From assembly GCA_016709675.1 (NCBI GenBank), contig JADJMH010000001.1:496001-560000 (forward strand): 64,000 bases of DNA, in the 5' to 3' direction. The position numbers were made by a program, and so were the translations under genes. This document shows, in pieces, positions 1 to 9,519 of this stretch. Under the pieces are notes generated by a model. That model ran no database searches, had not been told where the DNA came from, and saw only the letters and a list, made by a program, of their open reading frames with translations. Each line of letters opens with the position of its first letter. Position 1 is the stretch's first letter. The DNA comes from Candidatus Accumulibacter proximus. Lineage in GTDB: Bacteria; Pseudomonadota; Gammaproteobacteria; Burkholderiales; Rhodocyclaceae.

Positions 1-713
1 TGCGGCGGCCTGGCCGAACTGGCGCGGGTGAAGGGTGAATGGCTGGTCGCACTGCCGGGCACTTTCACGGCGCGCCAGGCGATGGCGATTGGCACCGCCG
101 GCTACACCGCCATGCTCTGCGTCCTGGCGCTGGAAAAACACGGCATCAGCCCAAAGACGGTGAAATCCTTGTCACCGGGGCCAATGGCGGCGTCGGCAGC
201 GTGGCCATCGCCCTGCTGGCCAAACTCGGCTACCAGGTGGTGGCCTCGACCGGCCGTGTCTCGGAGGGCGAACACCTGAAGGCACTCGGCGCCGCGGAGG
301 TGATCGATCGCCAGGTCCTTGCCGCTCCCGGGAAACCGATCGGCAAGGAACGCTGGGCCGGGGTCATCGACACCGTCGGTAGCCATACGCTGGCCAATGC
401 CTGCGCGACCACCAAGTACCGCGGTGCGGTGGCCGCGTGTGGTCTGGCCGGTGGCATGGACTTCCCGGCAACCGTGGCGCCTTTCATCCTGCGCGGCGTG
501 ACCCTCTACGGCATCGACAGCGTCATGGCGCCGCTGGCGGTACGCCACGAGGCCTGGGCGCGCCTTGGCCAGGACCTCGACATCGTCAGGCTTGAGCGCA
601 TCACGTGTGAAATCGGCCTGTCCGAAGCCATCGAGGTGGCTGCCCAGTTACTCGATGGCAAGGTGCGCGGGCGGGTCGTCGTCGATGTGCAGGGCGGGCG
701 GTCTCCTTCGTGA
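1..713 (+). CDS. acuI: AcuI-type acrylyl-CoA reductase (quinone oxidoreductase family), 3' part with one frameshift
   Basis: Partial gene: the reading frame is open from base 1, so the N-terminal part lies outside the window. The protein is an NADPH-dependent medium-chain reductase/dehydrogenase. The family reduces acryloyl-CoA to propionyl-CoA, a detoxification step in the cytoplasm. Visible evidence is the segment AIGTAGYTAMLCVLALEKHG, then the dinucleotide-binding motif TGANGGVGSVA, then IDTVGSHTLANACA and a C-terminal REVVVDV-like strand (RGRVVVDV). The two halves are in different frames. The switch falls near 153-155 at an AAA run, where one missing A would restore P-K-D-G-E, so an indel error is likely. 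Stop TGA at 711-713. Nothing in the sequence links it to the EPS genes that follow. Alternative: another MDR-family oxidoreductase, but the match to AcuI is good over the visible length. Confidence 0.85.
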
Positions 714-749
714 CCTGAAGTCCGTTTCTGCGACGACCGGAGGGGCGTT

Positions 750-770
750 CCTGGCGGTCTTGTCGCCAGG
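750..770. terminator. Possible hairpin between convergent genes
   Basis: CCTGGCG (750-756) pairs with CGCCAGG (764-770) around a 7-base loop, between the convergent acuI and the lyase-like gene. There is no clear U-tract on either side, so termination activity is only suggested by position. Confidence 0.3.
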
Positions 771-864
771 ACTGCCCTCCACGCCAATGGCGGCACGTCT
801 TGGCGGCATCCGGTCCCCAGAGGAGGAGTAGACGGGCTCCCACGCCAACCGCTCCTCTGCCGGC

Positions 865-2416
865 CTAGTTCGCCGAGCGGGATGCCATCGGCCCCATCGG
901 GCCAATGTAACGGCGTGCGAGGACAATATTGTCGAAATACAGATGCTGGTCGTATGGTGACGGGGCCGTACCGCCATGGTAGACATTGAGCCAGACCGTC
1001 TCGATTCGGACTTGCTCGACCGTTCTCAGCCTGACATTCTGACGCTCCATTACCAGACGCCCATCCACCCAGACCCGAAATAGAGCCGTCGGCTGCATTC
1101 GGACGATTCAGGCGCACCTGCTGCTCGATGCAATACCAGCGATTGCGCTGCAATGCTGCCCCCGGCCAGATCCAATGGTCCCCGAAGTAGCCCTTCATGT
1201 CGGCATGATAAGCATAGGTCTCCAACTGTGTAAGTCCGTGCATCGGATGATCCGAGGAAAAAGCGCTCAGGAAGGCCCCGCGCAAGGACCAACCATTGGT
1301 CCCATCCGAGCGTCTGCCGCCCCAGCCCGCCTTGCCATAGGTGCCAGCCAAACCAGGTAGCTTTCCTCCTTCGACCTGAGGGTCCCAATCGTCGCCAAGG
1401 CGAATGTAGTAGCGGAAGAATAGTTCGTCTGGCTCACCGCCAAGTTCCTTCAGGTAGAGCCGAAGATCGACGCCGTAATTGCTGCCTTTCTTCATGTTGA
1501 CGCTGAGTGCCTTGTTCCCCAGCGGTTCAAAGCGGTTGGGCCAGTCCTCGCTGACCGCGCTGGCTTCTCCAGCTGATCCTCTCGCCCAGCGAGATCGCCA
1601 GTCACGCCACTCATCGAATCCGGCGGCAAACACCACGTCGGTATGGCGTTCGATTCCCTTGTCACCAGGATAATCCTTGGCTAGCCCGTGCTGCAGCGGC
1701 GATTCTGGAAACGATGGCACCGCCGTTTCAAAGACCCCGATGCGCATCGCACCACCTCCGGGAGGAGCGGCACTCGACAGAACGAGCTGGGCGCGCACGA
1801 CACTCCCTGGCGAGATTGCCCGAGGAAGCCGAAACTCAAGGACGGCAGCCACGTTCCCCATTACCTGCAGCTTGTCGCTACGCCCCAGCGAACCGTAAGT
1901 CGAGCAATCAATATGCGTATCCGCCGAAGGCTTGAGCATCTGCCGGCTGCCGCCCGCCAGTTCGAGAACAAGCAGCGGCCAATCGGCTGGACTCTTTGCT
2001 TCACGGCTGTGGAAGCTGGCGTAGCCACTTCCAGCCGACACCGCACGCAGCGAAAAGGTCCCTTTGCGAACACCTGCTTCTGCCCACTTGCGCACCAATG
2101 CGGTGACGTCAAAGGTTGCTCCGTAGGGACCAGGTGCCGTGTCGGCATAGGCTTGGTCACCAAAGCGCTTTCCGCGAGCATCGCGCCAGTCACCCCCGGG
2201 GCGCTCCCAAGGCAGAACACCGCCCAAGAAACTGGAACAGGAGGTTCCGTTGTCACCTTCATAAAGTCCCCGGCGCTCGGAGAGTTCGCGCATCGTTACT
2301 GAAGCGGTTTCGACGCTGTCATCAGCGACGGCGGCCGCAGCCAGAACCACCATGATCCAGCAAAGGAAACGCCTGACAGCCTGAACAACCGAAGATGAAT
2401 GGGAAGAGGATTTCAC
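865..2416 (-). CDS. Secreted DNRLRE / polysaccharide-lyase-like protein, one frameshift
   Basis: The start is GTG at 2414-2416, with AAGGTGA placed 7 bases upstream. The N-terminus (about residues 1-31, with a WIMVVLAAAAVA core) is a signal peptide, so the product is exported. Residues about 50-200 resemble the beta-rich DNRLRE module: VTALVRKWAEAG, and later ADTHIDCSTYGSLG and AVLEFRLP. The second half has lyase-type beta-jelly-roll features: LFFRYYIRLGDDWDP, GGKLPGLAGTYG, GNRWYCIEQQVRLN-like and VWVDGRLVMER, ending with DNIVLARRYIGPMGPM. The GGKLPGL signature is typical of alginate or glucuronan lyase-like folds (PL14/PL20 region). The frame changes near 1085 and the gene then ends at TAG 865-867. 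It would cut or bind an acidic EPS, which fits its place at the edge of the EPS locus. Substrate is inference. Confidence 0.6.
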
Positions 2417-2870
2417 TCGGGGTCACCTTATTCGCAAGAGTACCGTACTTCGAACGGGCGGTCAGAGGCGCGCACGGGGAGACACCTGGCCGGCCGCCGC
2501 ACGAGCCAACGCCCTGCCCACCCAGATCATGCCCGTGCACGCATCTTCCGAGGTCGACGATTGCTTTGTCAAGGTGCGCCGCATTTCTCGTGCATTTGCA
2601 CGTGGCCCTTGAGGCGGATAATACCGCCTGTCGAATAGCGTCAGGCCGACTGGCGTCACTGGCACCGGGCGGTGACCATCGAGGGTGATATCCTGCACAG
2701 TGGATGCCGGTGCTTTTGGCGTAGCATCGCTTCCGCCGACAAGCCACCATGAACCCCGTTACAACTTATTGCCGGTGCCAGCGCCCTCCTACGCCACGCC
2801 CAGTGCCTGCTGACCTTGCCGGCACCGACGAGCCTCCCCCACTCAACCCACCGCCGCCAGAAGACATCTC
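2417..2870. promoter_or_regulatory. Divergent intergenic region between the lyase-like gene and the amidotransferase
   Basis: 454 bases with no supported gene; the short open frames here do not look like proteins. It must hold the promoters of both flanking genes. A perfect 6-bp inverted repeat, AGGCGG-ATAATA-CCGCCT (2612-2629), has an AT-rich loop that could serve as a -10 element in either direction. TTGCAC lies 17 bases upstream of TAATAC on the plus strand. No convincing sigma-54 (-24/-12) element was found. A second weak stem pairs CGGTGCC (near 2772) with GGCACCG (near 2822). Confidence 0.3.
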
Positions 2871-4790
2871 ATGACAGACCGACTTTCCGGCCAGCTTGAC
2901 CTGACCAGCCTTTTCGATCCGCATACTGCGCCTGTGGTTGTCCGCTCGCTTGACTTGCGGACTGACGATGTCGCCCGCGACAGCGATGCCCTCTGCGCGG
3001 TGATCGGCTCCCCCGCGGTCCAGCCAGACAGTGCTGCCGACGCTTCGCGAACGCCTGGATACGCCTCGGAAATCCTCAAGGCCTGGCATACGAGCGGGAC
3101 AGACCTCCCTTCCCGCCTCAGCGGCACCTACGCCCTAGCGATTGTCGACACGCGGCGCCAATGCGTCTTCCTGGCTGTTGACCGCTTCGCCATCGAGACG
3201 CTGTGTTATCGCAGCGACGGCAAGACACTCGCTTTCTCCGATCGTGCCGACTGCGTTCAGGGGCGTGGCGATGAACTTGATCCGCAGGCGATCTTCGATT
3301 ACCTCTATTTCCACATGATCCCCGCACCGCGCACGATCTTCCGCCAGGTGCGCCGGCTACCGGCAGCGCATAGCCTGCTGATCGACCGAAATGGTGTGCA
3401 TGAGACCCGCCACTGGCCCCTGCTTTTCGACGAGCAACACCGCCAGCCCTTCGCTGCCGCGCGTGACACCTTCCGCAACCTGATCCGCGACAGCGTTACC
3501 GAAGAGGTCGCCGGCCACGAACGCGTCGGTGCCTTCCTGTCTGGTGGCACCGATAGCTCGACCGTGGCAGGGATGCTCTGCCAGATCACAGGCAAGCCAG
3601 CACCTGCCTACTCGATCGGCTTCGACGCCGAAGGGTACGACGAAATGGAGTACGCGCGTCTTGCCGCCAGGCACTTTGGCTGCGAACACCATGAGTATTA
3701 CGTTACACCGGCTGATCTGGTAGCCAGCATTCCGGCGGTCGCGCAGCATCACGATCAGCCCTTCGGCAACTCTTCCGCCCTGCCGGCCTATTACTGCGCC
3801 AGGATCGCGCAGGCCGACGGCTGCACCAAGATGCTCGCCGGCGATGGCGGCGACGAACTGTTCGGCGGCAACACCCGCTACGCGGCGCAGCGGGTATTCG
3901 AGTATTACCACAGCCTGCCGCAGAGCGTCAGGCGACTGATCGAGCCGATGTGTACAGACGGCAGCCCCTTGCGGAAAATCCCGGGCCTCAGGCAGGCGAC
4001 CGGCTATGTCCGCCATTCACGCGTTCCGATGCCGGATCGCCTGCAGAGCTTCAACCTGATCATGCAACTCGATCCGGCGAAGGTGCTCACCGCTGACTTT
4101 CTTGCCCAGATCGACGTCGGCGAGCCGACCAGACACATGCAGGCCACCTGGAACGAGTGCCAGGCGCCGAGCCTGATCAATCGTATGCTCGCCTACGACT
4201 GGCGCTACACGCTGGCCGACAGTGACCTGCCAAAAGTGCGCGGCGCGACCCGTATGGCCGGAATCGAGGTCGGCTATCCCTTGCTGTCCGACCGCCTGAC
4301 CGACTTTTCGATGGCCCTGCCGCCCGACTGGAAACTGCGCCGCTTCAAACTGCGCTGGTTCTTCAAGGAGGCACTACGCGGCTTCCTGCCCGACGAGATC
4401 CTGACCAAGAAGAAGAAGGGCTTCGGCCTGCCGTTTGGCGTCTGGGCGACCCGCACCCCGGCGCTGAAACAACTCGCCGAGGACTCGCTCGACACCCTCG
4501 CCAAGCGGGGAATCGTCCGCCCCGACTTCATTCAGAAGCTGATCACCGAGCACCTGCCCGAACACCCCGGCTATTACGGCGAAATGGTGTGGATCCTGAC
4601 CATGCTCGAACAATGGCTGCGTGGCCAGGAAGCGAGGGAGAACAGGCCACCGAGCGGCAATCCCCTGCGTCGCCAGCTCGCCTGGCGCGATTGGCGAAGA
4701 AAGCACCGGCAAGCGGACATTTCACGGCCAAAGCGATTGTCGTTAAAATCCGCTTCCCTACACCGCCCCTCCCGCCAAAGAAATGACTGA
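2871..4790 (+). CDS. Asparagine-synthetase-like amidotransferase lacking the glutaminase cysteine
   Basis: 639 residues, close to the 630-650 of exosortase-linked amidotransferases. The synthetase (ATP-pyrophosphatase) half is intact: SGGTDSS at residues 224-230, then LAGDGGDELFGG, and the C-terminal KKKKGFGLPFGVW. The N-terminal half is different: the protein starts MTDRLSGQ instead of MCGI, so the catalytic Cys2 of class II glutaminases is missing. The domain is also about 40 residues shorter before the conserved DYLYFHMIPAPRTIFRQ segment. It can therefore probably activate a carboxylate with ATP, but must take ammonia or another amine from elsewhere. The stop overlaps the next gene's start (ATGACTGA, 4783-4790), so it is coupled to the ligase and decarboxylase. 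The last ~20 residues are basic and unconserved, and an indel there is possible. Family call is firm; substrate unknown. Confidence 0.85.
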   Translation: MTDRLSGQLDLTSLFDPHTAPVVVRSLDLRTDDVARDSDALCAVIGSPAVQPDSAADASRTPGYASEILKAWHTSGTDLPSRLSGTYALAIVDTRRQCVFLAVDRFAIETLCYRSDGKTLAFSDRADCVQGRGDELDPQAIFDYLYFHMIPAPRTIFRQVRRLPAAHSLLIDRNGVHETRHWPLLFDEQHRQPFAAARDTFRNLIRDSVTEEVAGHERVGAFLSGGTDSSTVAGMLCQITGKPAPAYSIGFDAEGYDEMEYARLAARHFGCEHHEYYVTPADLVASIPAVAQHHDQPFGNSSALPAYYCARIAQADGCTKMLAGDGGDELFGGNTRYAAQRVFEYYHSLPQSVRRLIEPMCTDGSPLRKIPGLRQATGYVRHSRVPMPDRLQSFNLIMQLDPAKVLTADFLAQIDVGEPTRHMQATWNECQAPSLINRMLAYDWRYTLADSDLPKVRGATRMAGIEVGYPLLSDRLTDFSMALPPDWKLRRFKLRWFFKEALRGFLPDEILTKKKKGFGLPFGVWATRTPALKQLAEDSLDTLAKRGIVRPDFIQKLITEHLPEHPGYYGEMVWILTMLEQWLRGQEARENRPPSGNPLRRQLAWRDWRRKHRQADISRPKRLSLKSASLHRPSRQRND

Positions 4791-6388
4791 TTCCTGCCTC
4801 TCGCCGAACTGATCAGCCGATCCGCAGCTCGCCAGCCGGACGCCGTCGCCCTCACCTACGGCAAACAGTCGATGAGCTATGGCCTGCTGCAGCATCGATC
4901 GCCGTTTCGTCGGCGGCCTGGTCGGCCTCGGGCTGCAACGCGGCGAGCGGGTCGCGATCTACCTCGAAAAGCGCCTCGAAACGGTCATCGCCAGCTTTGG
5001 CGCCACCGCCGCCGGCTGCGTCTTCGTGCCGCTCAACCCATTGCTCAAGGCCGAGCAGGTCGCCTACATCCTGCGCGACTGCAATGTGCGAGCGCTGATC
5101 ACGTCCCCTGAACGCCTGCCGCTGCTGGCCTCGGTTCTGCCCTCCTGCCACGACCTGCGGCACGTGATCGTGGTCAATGCCGACCCGCTTCCCGCCAGCG
5201 GCGGTCCGCTCGCCTGCCTGCGCTGGGACGATCTGCTGCAGGCCAGCGAGCAGAGCGGCCACCGGGTGATCGACACCGACATGGCGGCGATTCTTTATAC
5301 CTCCGGCAGTACCGGCAAACCGAAAGGGGTCGTGCTCTCGCACCGCAACATGGTCGCCGGCGCCAAGAGCGTCGCCAGCTACCTGGAAAACAGGGCGGAC
5401 GACACCCTGCTCGCGGCCCTGCCCCTGTCCTTCGACGCCGGCTTCAGCCAGCTCACCACCGCCTTCCACGCCGGCGCGCGCGTGGTGCTGCTCAACTACC
5501 TGTTGCCGCAGGACGTGCTCAAGGCGCTGGCGCGCGAGCAGGTCACGGGACTCACGGCGGTGCCGCCGCTGTACATTCAGCTCTCCCAACTCGAATGGCC
5601 GGCGGCCATCGGCGAACATCTGCGCTATTTCGCCAATACCGGCGGGCGCATGCCGCGCGAGACGCTGGCCGCGCTGCGCACACGCCTGCCGAAGAGCAAG
5701 CCCTTCCTGATGTACGGTCTGACCGAAGCCTTCCGCTCGACCTACCTGCCGCCGGACGAGGTCGACCGGCGACCCGACTCGATCGGCAAGGCGATCCCCA
5801 ACGCCGAGATCCTGGTCTTGCGCGAAGACGGCTCGCCCTGCGCGGCCAACGAACCCGGCGAACTCGTCCACCGCGGCGCACTGGTCGGCATGGGCTACTG
5901 GAACGACCACGAAAAAACCGCCGAACGCTACAAGCCGCTGCCCGCGAGCACGCCGGGCCGCGACGCCGGCCTGGTGCTGCCCGAGATCGCGGTGTTCTCC
6001 GGCGACACGGTGCGCATCGATGAGGAGGGCTACCTCTATTTCATCGGTCGCCGTGACGAAATGATGAAGACCTCGGGCTACCGGGTCAGCCCGACCGAGG
6101 TCGAGGAGGTGCTCTACGCGACCCGCCTGGTCGGCCACCCCACGCTCGGCCAAGCCATCCAGGTGATCGCCACCCCGCCGGGCGGCAGCCTCGATACCGC
6201 CGAACTGCTCGCCGAATGCCGCCAGCCGGATGCCCGCCTACATGGTACCGGCTGGCATCATCGTCCGGCAAGGCCCCCTGCCGCGCAACCCCAATGGCAA
6301 GATAGACCGCAAGGCGCTGGCCAGCGAATTCCTCGCCAGCGCTCCGGGAAGCCGGCGCCGCGATGTCAACCGCGCGGAAGCCGGATGA
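4783..6388 (+). CDS. AMP-forming acyl-CoA ligase, exosortase A system-associated, with frameshifts
   Basis: An ANL-superfamily adenylating enzyme of the exosortase-A-linked type (TIGR03098 family as known). The start is the ATG at 4783, inside the overlap with the preceding gene. Visible motifs are the P-loop YTSGSTGKPKGVVLSH, MYGLTEAFRST, the A8-type region DTVRIDEEGYLYFIGRRDEM and the C-terminal lysine region NPNGKIDRKAL (about 6290-6325), whose Lys is catalytic. The coding frame must change three times: near 4795, near 4890 and near 6222. It then ends at TGA 6386-6388. There is also an apparent in-frame loss of about eight residues near 6135 (ATRLVG-HPTLGQ). In other XrtA loci this ligase always sits beside the decarboxylase found just downstream. 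It probably loads an amino or carboxylic acid onto CoA or a carrier protein; no carrier protein gene is visible here. Confidence 0.85.
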
Positions 6389-6416
6389 ACAACGAACGGC
6401 GCCCCGACCCACGCCG

Positions 6417-7622
6417 ATGAGCCAGTTTCCGGTCGAGGATGGCGAGCTGGTCATCGGCGGCATGCCGCTCTCGCGACTCGCCGCGCGCGTCGGGCAAACC
6501 CCTTTTTACGCCTACGACCGCTCCTTGCTCACGCGGCGGGTCGCCGAACTGCGGCGGCCCTGCCCGCTCCCGTGAAGCTGCACTACGCGATGAAGGCCAA
6601 CCCGATGCCGGCGCTGGTCTGCCACATGGCCGGCCTGGTCGATGGCATCGACGTGGCATCGGCTGGCGAGCTGAAGGTCGCCCTCGACGCTGGTGCCGAC
6701 CCGCGCGAGATCAGCTTTGCCGGCCCCGGCAAGCAGCTGGCCGAGTTGCGGCAGGCCGTCGCTGCCGGCATCCTGATCAACGTCGAGTCGTTTCGCGAGG
6801 TCGCCGAGCTGGCCAGGATCAGCCACGAGACGGGCTGCCCGGCGCGTGTCGCCGTGCGCGTCAATCCGGATTTCGAACTGAAGAGTTCAGGAATGAAGAT
6901 GGGTGGGGGCGCCAAACAGTTTGGCGTAGATGCCGAGCAGGTGCCCGAACTGCTGGCCGAGATCGGCCGCAGCGGCATGGCCTTTGAAGGCTTCCACCTC
7001 TTCGCCGGCTCACAGAACCTGAAACCTGAAGCCATCGTGGAAGCACAGGGCAAGAGCTATGAACTCGCCTTGCGCCTCGCCCAATCCGCGCCGTCACCGG
7101 TGCGCTTCCTCAATCTCGGCGGCGGCTTCGGCATCCCCTACTTCCCGGGCGAACAACCGCTCGACCTGGCGCCGATCGGTGCCAACCTCGCGATCATCGT
7201 CGAGCGCGCCGCGCGCGAGTTACCCGAGGCCGAACTGGTGATCGAACTTGGACGCTACCTGGTGGGTGAGGCCGGCCTCTACGTCACGCGCATCCTTGAC
7301 CGCAAGACCTCGCGTGGCCAGACCTTCCTGGTCACCGACGGTGGCCTGCACCACCATCTGTCGGCATCGGGCAATTTCGGCCAGGTGATCCGCAAGAACT
7401 ACCCGGTCGCCATCGGCAACCGGATGACGGGCGACAGGCGTGAAGCGGTATCGGTCGTCGGCCCGCTGTGCACGCCGCTCGATCTGCTGGCTGACCGGAT
7501 GGAATCTTCCTGAGGCACAAACCGGGGATCTCATGGTAGTTTTTCAATCAGGCGCCTATGGCTTTACGGCAAGCCCACAGGCTTTTCTTGGACATCCGGC
7601 TTGCGTCGAGGTCCTGGTCTAA
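6417..7622 (+). CDS. PLP-dependent decarboxylase, exosortase A system-associated, with two frameshifts
   Basis: A fold-III PLP decarboxylase of the ornithine/diaminopimelate type (TIGR03099 family as known). The start MSQFPVEDGELVIGG (ATG 6417) gives the usual N-terminus of about 40 residues before the PLP-lysine motif KLHYAMKANP. Further signatures are NVESFREVAEL, LNLGGGFGIPYF and GRYLVGEAG. The substrate-side Cys region CTPLDLLADRM leads to the ending SGAYGFTASPQAFLGH. Frame changes occur near 6560 and near 7505, and the stop is TAA at 7620-7622. Its closest functional analogue is BtrK, which decarboxylates glutamyl-carrier protein in butirosin synthesis. Paired with the upstream ligase it may produce an amine-bearing acyl group. 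Exact substrate is inference. The gap to the ligase is 28 bases, so they form one operon. Confidence 0.85.
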
Positions 7623-7711
7623 GCACCAACGCTACCGGCAAACACACAATCTGAACGATCGATCACGCAAGTGCCTTTGAATGATCTATTCCCCGGGGCA
7701 GATACCGTTCG

Positions 7712-8411
7712 ATGAGACCGTCGGTTCTGGACCGCCTACGCACAACCTATCGCGAGATGGGATTCCTCAAGTCTCTGCTCTACTTGGCTGATCGTGTATT
7801 GCGCAAGCTCAATCCCAGATGTGGTATTTACCTCTATCAATTTGTCGCGCAACCGCTAGCCGAAAAGCCGCGACTGTCACCCAGCCGAGGAAAGTCGTAC
7901 AGCTTTCAACTGTTGGGCGCACCGGAACCAGTGCTCAATGCCCTGGGCCGACCCGCTTATGTCATTGCGCAGCGCTTTGCACAAGGCGCCCAGTGTCTCG
8001 TTGCATTGAAAGACCATTGCCTAGTGGGCTGCATCTGGTTTGGATGAGCACTATGCCGAAGACGAGGTTCGAGCCGACTACTGGTTACCGGTGGAAGACG
8101 GCTGTGTCTGGGATTTTGACGTTTTCATCACCGAGCAGGAGCGCCTGGGCTTCCTGTTTCCAAAGCTTTGGGACACCTTCGACGCCCTCTTGAAAGCGAG
8201 GAGCGTTGCCTGGACACTGAGCCGAATCAATGGCTTCAACCAGCGCTCGCTGGCTTCTCACAGAAAACTGGGCGCTACCGATTGTGGCTGGGCCCTGTTT
8301 ATGCGCCTGGGCACTCTTGAGATGATGGCGAGCAATCTGCGACCCTACTTGCACGCTGGATTATGGAAACGGCCGGTATTTCGCCTCAGAGTCCCGGCCA
8401 AGAATGGCTAA
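7712..8411 (+). CDS. GNAT-family acyltransferase, one frameshift
   Basis: The start is ATG 7712, 89 bases after the decarboxylase, giving MRPSVLDRLRTTYREMG. The first part has the conserved stretch GRPAYVIAQRFAQGAQCLVALKDHCLVGCIWF. The second part continues YAEDEVRADYWLPVEDGCVWDFDVFI and LSRINGFNQRSLASHRKLGA, which is the acetyl-CoA-binding and C-terminal GNAT region (N-x-x-S-x-x-x-x-x-x-LG). The frame changes near 8038, and a few residues seem to be lost there. Probably cytoplasmic and acts on an EPS precursor or on the amine made by the upstream decarboxylase; this is inferred from operon position. Its last 51 bases overlap the convergent deacetylase gene. Confidence 0.65.
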
Positions 8412-9519
8412 GCTTTTCTGTTTCAGCGCTTGGATGCACAACCACGGCGGGTAATACGGCCGCTTCAGGGCTTTGGTGCCAGGGCGCAACAAATTTCGTG
8501 AACGCCGCATCAGTTCACTGAATCCACAAAGCTCTGCTTCAAACTCGAGATCATGCACACACTCGCCGTCGGTCAGACGACTGAGCCCCAGCAGGCGCGC
8601 CCGGAAAGTTGAGACCTTGCGCAGTTGTCGTAGCGCTAACAATGCCGAGCCGCTCAAGAATAGGCCACACTTTCGGGCTCCAGGCGCCGCTCGGGTAACA
8701 AAAGTGCTGTAGCTTGCGGCTGGCAATTCGCTCGAGCCGCCGGCGGTTCTCGGTGATCTCCGCAGTAACGACCGCAAGGTCGTCCGTGACCAACCTGTGT
8801 CGATGAGTATGTAGCTGGATGTCGATCCCTTGGCGAGCTATCTCAGTCGCTTCGGCGGGCGTCATGAGGTGGAACTGGCGCGGATGCACCATATCCTCCA
8901 GGTGAATGCCGAGTTGCAGGGTGATTTGCCCAAGCAAGTCAAATGCCTCCTGACCGTTAAGTCTGCGGGCATACCCTTGCAGAATGTCGCAAGCGGCGTC
9001 GCGGCCTGAGACGGTGTCGAGGCGGAATTTTCCGCCCAGAGCGGGATCCAGCGACGTAAGGTCCAGTGTCTTGGCGCCACCTTGGCTCAAAACGAACTGC
9101 AGCGCAACGTCGAAGACGGGGAACTGGCGCTCGCAATAATAGGATGTAAGATAGATCGTCGCCGGCAGGCCCAGCCGGACAAGCTCCGGCGCCATTTCGA
9201 GATAGCTGCCGTACCAGCCCGTCGTCAATCGTGATCACGGTGGCGCAGTCGGGCAGCGTGCCGTCCGCCAGGCCCTTCACAGCATCGTCGAGAGACAGCA
9301 CAGGCAGCGAAAGCCGCTGGAGCAATGCCAGCCGTGAGCGAAAGGTCGCAGCGCTCGCGAAGAGGTATTTTGAGAAATGGCCGCCACTCATCCACACGCC
9401 GTGATAGCAGAGGATACGCAGACCACGCCGTGTGAGGCGCCTACTCAGGAGAAAAACCCGGCGTGCTTGGCAAGCCAGAATACCGCCAACTTGAGGCGCG
9501 CCCCAAACGACCTTGTCAT
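8361..9519 (-). CDS. Polysaccharide deacetylase (NodB fold), frameshifted
   Basis: The likely start is ATG at 9517-9519, overlapping the TGA of the upstream gene (CAATGA). This gives MTRSFGARLKLAVFWLAKHAG, then RILCYHGVWMSGGHFS and VITIDDG (metal-binding DD of motif 1). It continues with SYLEMAPELVRLGLPATIYLTSYY, then the His-rich motif QLHTHRHR and FCYPSGAWSP. Frame changes lie near 9455 (an A run), near 9230 and near 8605. The C-terminal part is LLGLSRLTDGECVHDLEF, ending with KYRPFP at TAA 8361-8363. The enzyme would remove N- or O-acetyl groups from the EPS or its precursor. It is one of three deacetylase genes in the window. Metal-ligand motifs are visible; specificity is not. Confidence 0.75.

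Noticed and set aside
2640..2730. Possible sigma-54 promoter (TGGCAC at about 2658 and TGGCGT near 2717)
   Set aside because: The GG-to-GC spacing is wrong or the GC element is missing, so no true -24/-12 pair is present.
4852..6153. Minus-strand open frame (433 codons) opposite the acyl-CoA ligase
   Set aside because: His/Gly/Val/Arg-rich shadow; the plus-strand ligase motifs are decisive.
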